The notes below the pieces were generated by a model. The model did no database searches. It was not told the origin of the DNA and saw nothing but the letters and a program-made list of their open reading frames with translations. 32,224 nt of DNA from a virus: positions 1 through 32,224 of the IMG/VR virus record IMGVR_UViG_3300047548_001345; one strand, given 5' to 3'. Of this stretch, positions 30,584 to 32,224 are shown piece by piece (the stretch's first letter is position 1; each line of letters starts with the position of its first letter). The position numbers were made by a program, and so were the translations under genes.

Positions 30584-32224
30584 GAATGAAATTGGATGTT
30601 GGAAATGTTGCCTTAAGAGAGGTGCCCCCACGGGGGCGGGTCTTTTAGGCGACATTATTTTTTCCGTGGGGGCGGAATCAAAAGGGGGCGGATCGTCCGG
30701 TGGGCGGAGTAGGTCTGCGAGGGGCGGTAGGAAGTAACTGAGGGATCCAACGAATTGCTTCTCTTCTTTTTTGACGGTTACTTTGTGGATGAAGGATTGC
30801 AGGACCGGCTTCATTGCTTCGACCGGGAGGTTGCCGCTGAGGAGATCTTCGGTGAGGATGCGGGAGGCTTCGAAGATTTCTTCCTGGGTCATGGGTGGTG
30901 TGGCTTCGAAGCGGGTCTTGGTCAGTTCGGTGATCTCTTTGAGGATGGTGGCACGTTCGGTTTCGAGCTGGGTGAGTTTGTCGAGCAGGGTTGGACTGCC
31001 ACCACGATTGGCGATGGCCGCGGCTGTGTTGGCTATCTGAGCGGAGAGGCGTTTTTTGTCGCTTTCGAGGGCGGTGAGGCGGTCTTTGCGGCGGGTTTCC
31101 CTGTGGTCTGTACTATGTCGTTCGACTTCGATCATGGCGGCGAGGCTATCGGGCAGGAGGATCTGTTCGCGCAGGGTGCCGATGACAGCTTCTTCGAGGG
31201 CGTAGCGCGGGATGCGGGAGGCGGTGCAGCCTGCTTTGCGTTTGGCGCGTGAGCAGCGGTAGGATTCGTCTCTGTTGCCGGTGATGTGGGTGCGGGTGGT
31301 GGTGGCTCCGCTCATGGGGGCACCACAAATGCCGCAGTAAACAAGACCCGATAAGAGGTAGGGTGAGGCGAGGCGTTTTGGATGTCGCTCGCTGGTGCGG
31401 ACCTGAGCGTATTCGCGAATCATTTCCTGGACTTTGTTCCAGGTCTGGATGTCTATGATGGGTTCGCAGTAATCTTCAACGACGAGATCTCCAAATTCAA
31501 GAATGCCGATGAAGATCTTGTTTGCGAAGAAGGTTTTGTATGAGTTGATGGATGTAAAGATGCGGGTTTCTGTGTGGATCTGTGCGAGGGAGGAACCGGC
31601 TGCGCGCATGGTGAAGGCGCGTTTGATGCGGGGGATGATGTTGGGATCGGGGACCCAGCGATTGGCGATGTGGGGAGAGCCATCGCGCCGGGTGCCGATG
31701 GTGACGGGTTCGCGTTTGAATCCGACAGGCGGGGTGCCTGGTACGCAGCGGTGCTTAAGGACGAGATCACGCAGACCGCGTTTGGCATCTTCGGAGGTTT
31801 GGCGTCGTTTTTCTTCGTTGCTGATGTCGATGAAGAATTCGATGATGCGTCCGTATTGCCCTTCGGGGATGGGGTCGGTGAGGGAGTGGACGATGATATT
31901 GCGATTGCGCAGGAGGGCTTTGTAGTAGATGGCATCGTCGAGATCTCGCGCGAAGCGGGCGTAGTTCCAGAGCAAGATGCCGTTGGGACGGTCCTCGAGG
32001 CGGCGGGTGGTGTCGATTAGTTTGTTGAAGTCATCGCGGGTGACAGTGGATCCGCCTGATTTGGCGACGTCTACGAATTTGTGACGCAGGGTGAGACCGT
32101 GCTGTTGGCAGTAGGCTTGGATCTCTGTGAGCTGCTGATCGGTGGAGGCGTCCTGGCGCGGTCCCCCACTGTCACGGACGTAGGCGTCTACGATGGAGCC
32201 TGGGGGGAGGGTTGAGGGTGGTGG
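30566..32224 (-). CDS. Large serine recombinase (integrase), 5' end outside window
   Basis: This is a probable site-specific integrase that inserts the phage by attP x attB recombination. The open frame continues to the window edge with no stop, so the start codon lies beyond it. The visible N-terminus reads AYVRDSGGPRQDASTDQQ, with the likely nucleophile Ser in YVRDS and further catalytic Arg in YARFARDLDDA. A recombinase domain follows, then a zinc ribbon (YCGICGAPM, YRCSRAKRKAGC) and a long coiled coil, as in large serine integrases. At least 552 residues are present. The C-terminal tail is Pro-rich and unlike common relatives. It converges with the tail operon. Confidence 0.88.
   Translation of the reverse strand, partial: PPPSTLPPGSIVDAYVRDSGGPRQDASTDQQLTEIQAYCQQHGLTLRHKFVDVAKSGGSTVTRDDFNKLIDTTRRLEDRPNGILLWNYARFARDLDDAIYYKALLRNRNIIVHSLTDPIPEGQYGRIIEFFIDISNEEKRRQTSEDAKRGLRDLVLKHRCVPGTPPVGFKREPVTIGTRRDGSPHIANRWVPDPNIIPRIKRAFTMRAAGSSLAQIHTETRIFTSINSYKTFFANKIFIGILEFGDLVVEDYCEPIIDIQTWNKVQEMIREYAQVRTSERHPKRLASPYLLSGLVYCGICGAPMSGATTTRTHITGNRDESYRCSRAKRKAGCTASRIPRYALEEAVIGTLREQILLPDSLAAMIEVERHSTDHRETRRKDRLTALESDKKRLSAQIANTAAAIANRGGSPTLLDKLTQLETERATILKEITELTKTRFEATPPMTQEEIFEASRILTEDLLSGNLPVEAMKPVLQSFIHKVTVKKEEKQFVGSLSYFLPPLADLLRPPDDPPPFDSAPTEKIMSPKRPAPVGAPLLRQHFQHPISFKKKPR

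Noticed and set aside
30755-32020. Several plus-strand open frames, one of 165 codons
   Set aside because: They are opposite the serine recombinase, are Gly/Phe/Glu-biased as expected for antisense of this codon usage, and match nothing.

Overview
The window carries most of a temperate siphovirus (HK97-type tailed phage or prophage). The gene set and order are replication, DNA partition, small accessory genes, methyltransferase, terminase, portal, MuF, protease/scaffold, capsid, connectors, tail tube, tape measure, baseplate and tail fibre, followed by a convergent large serine recombinase. The host is probably a Chloroflexota bacterium of the Anaerolineae type. This is inferred from the Thr/Ala/Pro-rich lipoprotein linker, a LexA-like box of the GAAC-N4-GTTC form and moderate GC. 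No rRNA or host marker confirms it.

Layout. (1) 1-4.5 kb: a primase-helicase with a TOPRIM domain, then a 305-bp gap holding nine copies of the heptamer ATGAACC in both orientations, then an unusual lipoprotein with a membrane segment and a possible winged-helix tail. (2) 4.46-5.8 kb: a type II (actin-like) ParM/ParR partition pair preceded by a 19-bp direct repeat. (3) 5.8-9.07 kb: short, tightly packed genes, including a J-domain protein, an ASCH-like protein, a Gp37/Gp68 (DUF5131) protein and several Cys-rich small proteins. (4) 9.07-12.85 kb: a strong promoter with a LexA-like operator, a terminase-small-subunit-like gene, a ParB-methyltransferase fusion, a second promoter with a structured leader and an intrinsic terminator, two small membrane proteins, and a paralogue of the terminase-small-like gene. 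(5) 12.85-20.3 kb: terminase large subunit, portal, MuF, an Acb2/Tad1-hairpin-like anti-defence gene in a repeat-flanked cassette, a protease-scaffold fusion with an internal start, decoration protein and major capsid protein. (6) 20.4-30.5 kb: head-tail connectors, tail tube, G/GT chaperones with a canonical -1 frameshift site, tape measure, distal tail, hub and fibre. (7) 30.56 kb to the end: a bidirectional terminator and a minus-strand serine recombinase cut by the window edge.

The genes fit a phage that replicates with its own primase-helicase, may be kept or segregated by ParMR, integrates by a serine recombinase, and carries a likely counter-defence sponge among its head genes. The most interesting points are the Acb2-like cassette with precise 17-bp flanking repeats, and two promoters whose transcripts both start with a stem-loop containing the same GUCAG/CUGGC helix, the second ending at a terminator ahead of the late genes. 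The partition locus with its membrane-anchored neighbour and the cluster of ATGAACC repeats also stand out. No repressor, endolysin or tRNA was recognised. They may lie outside the window.
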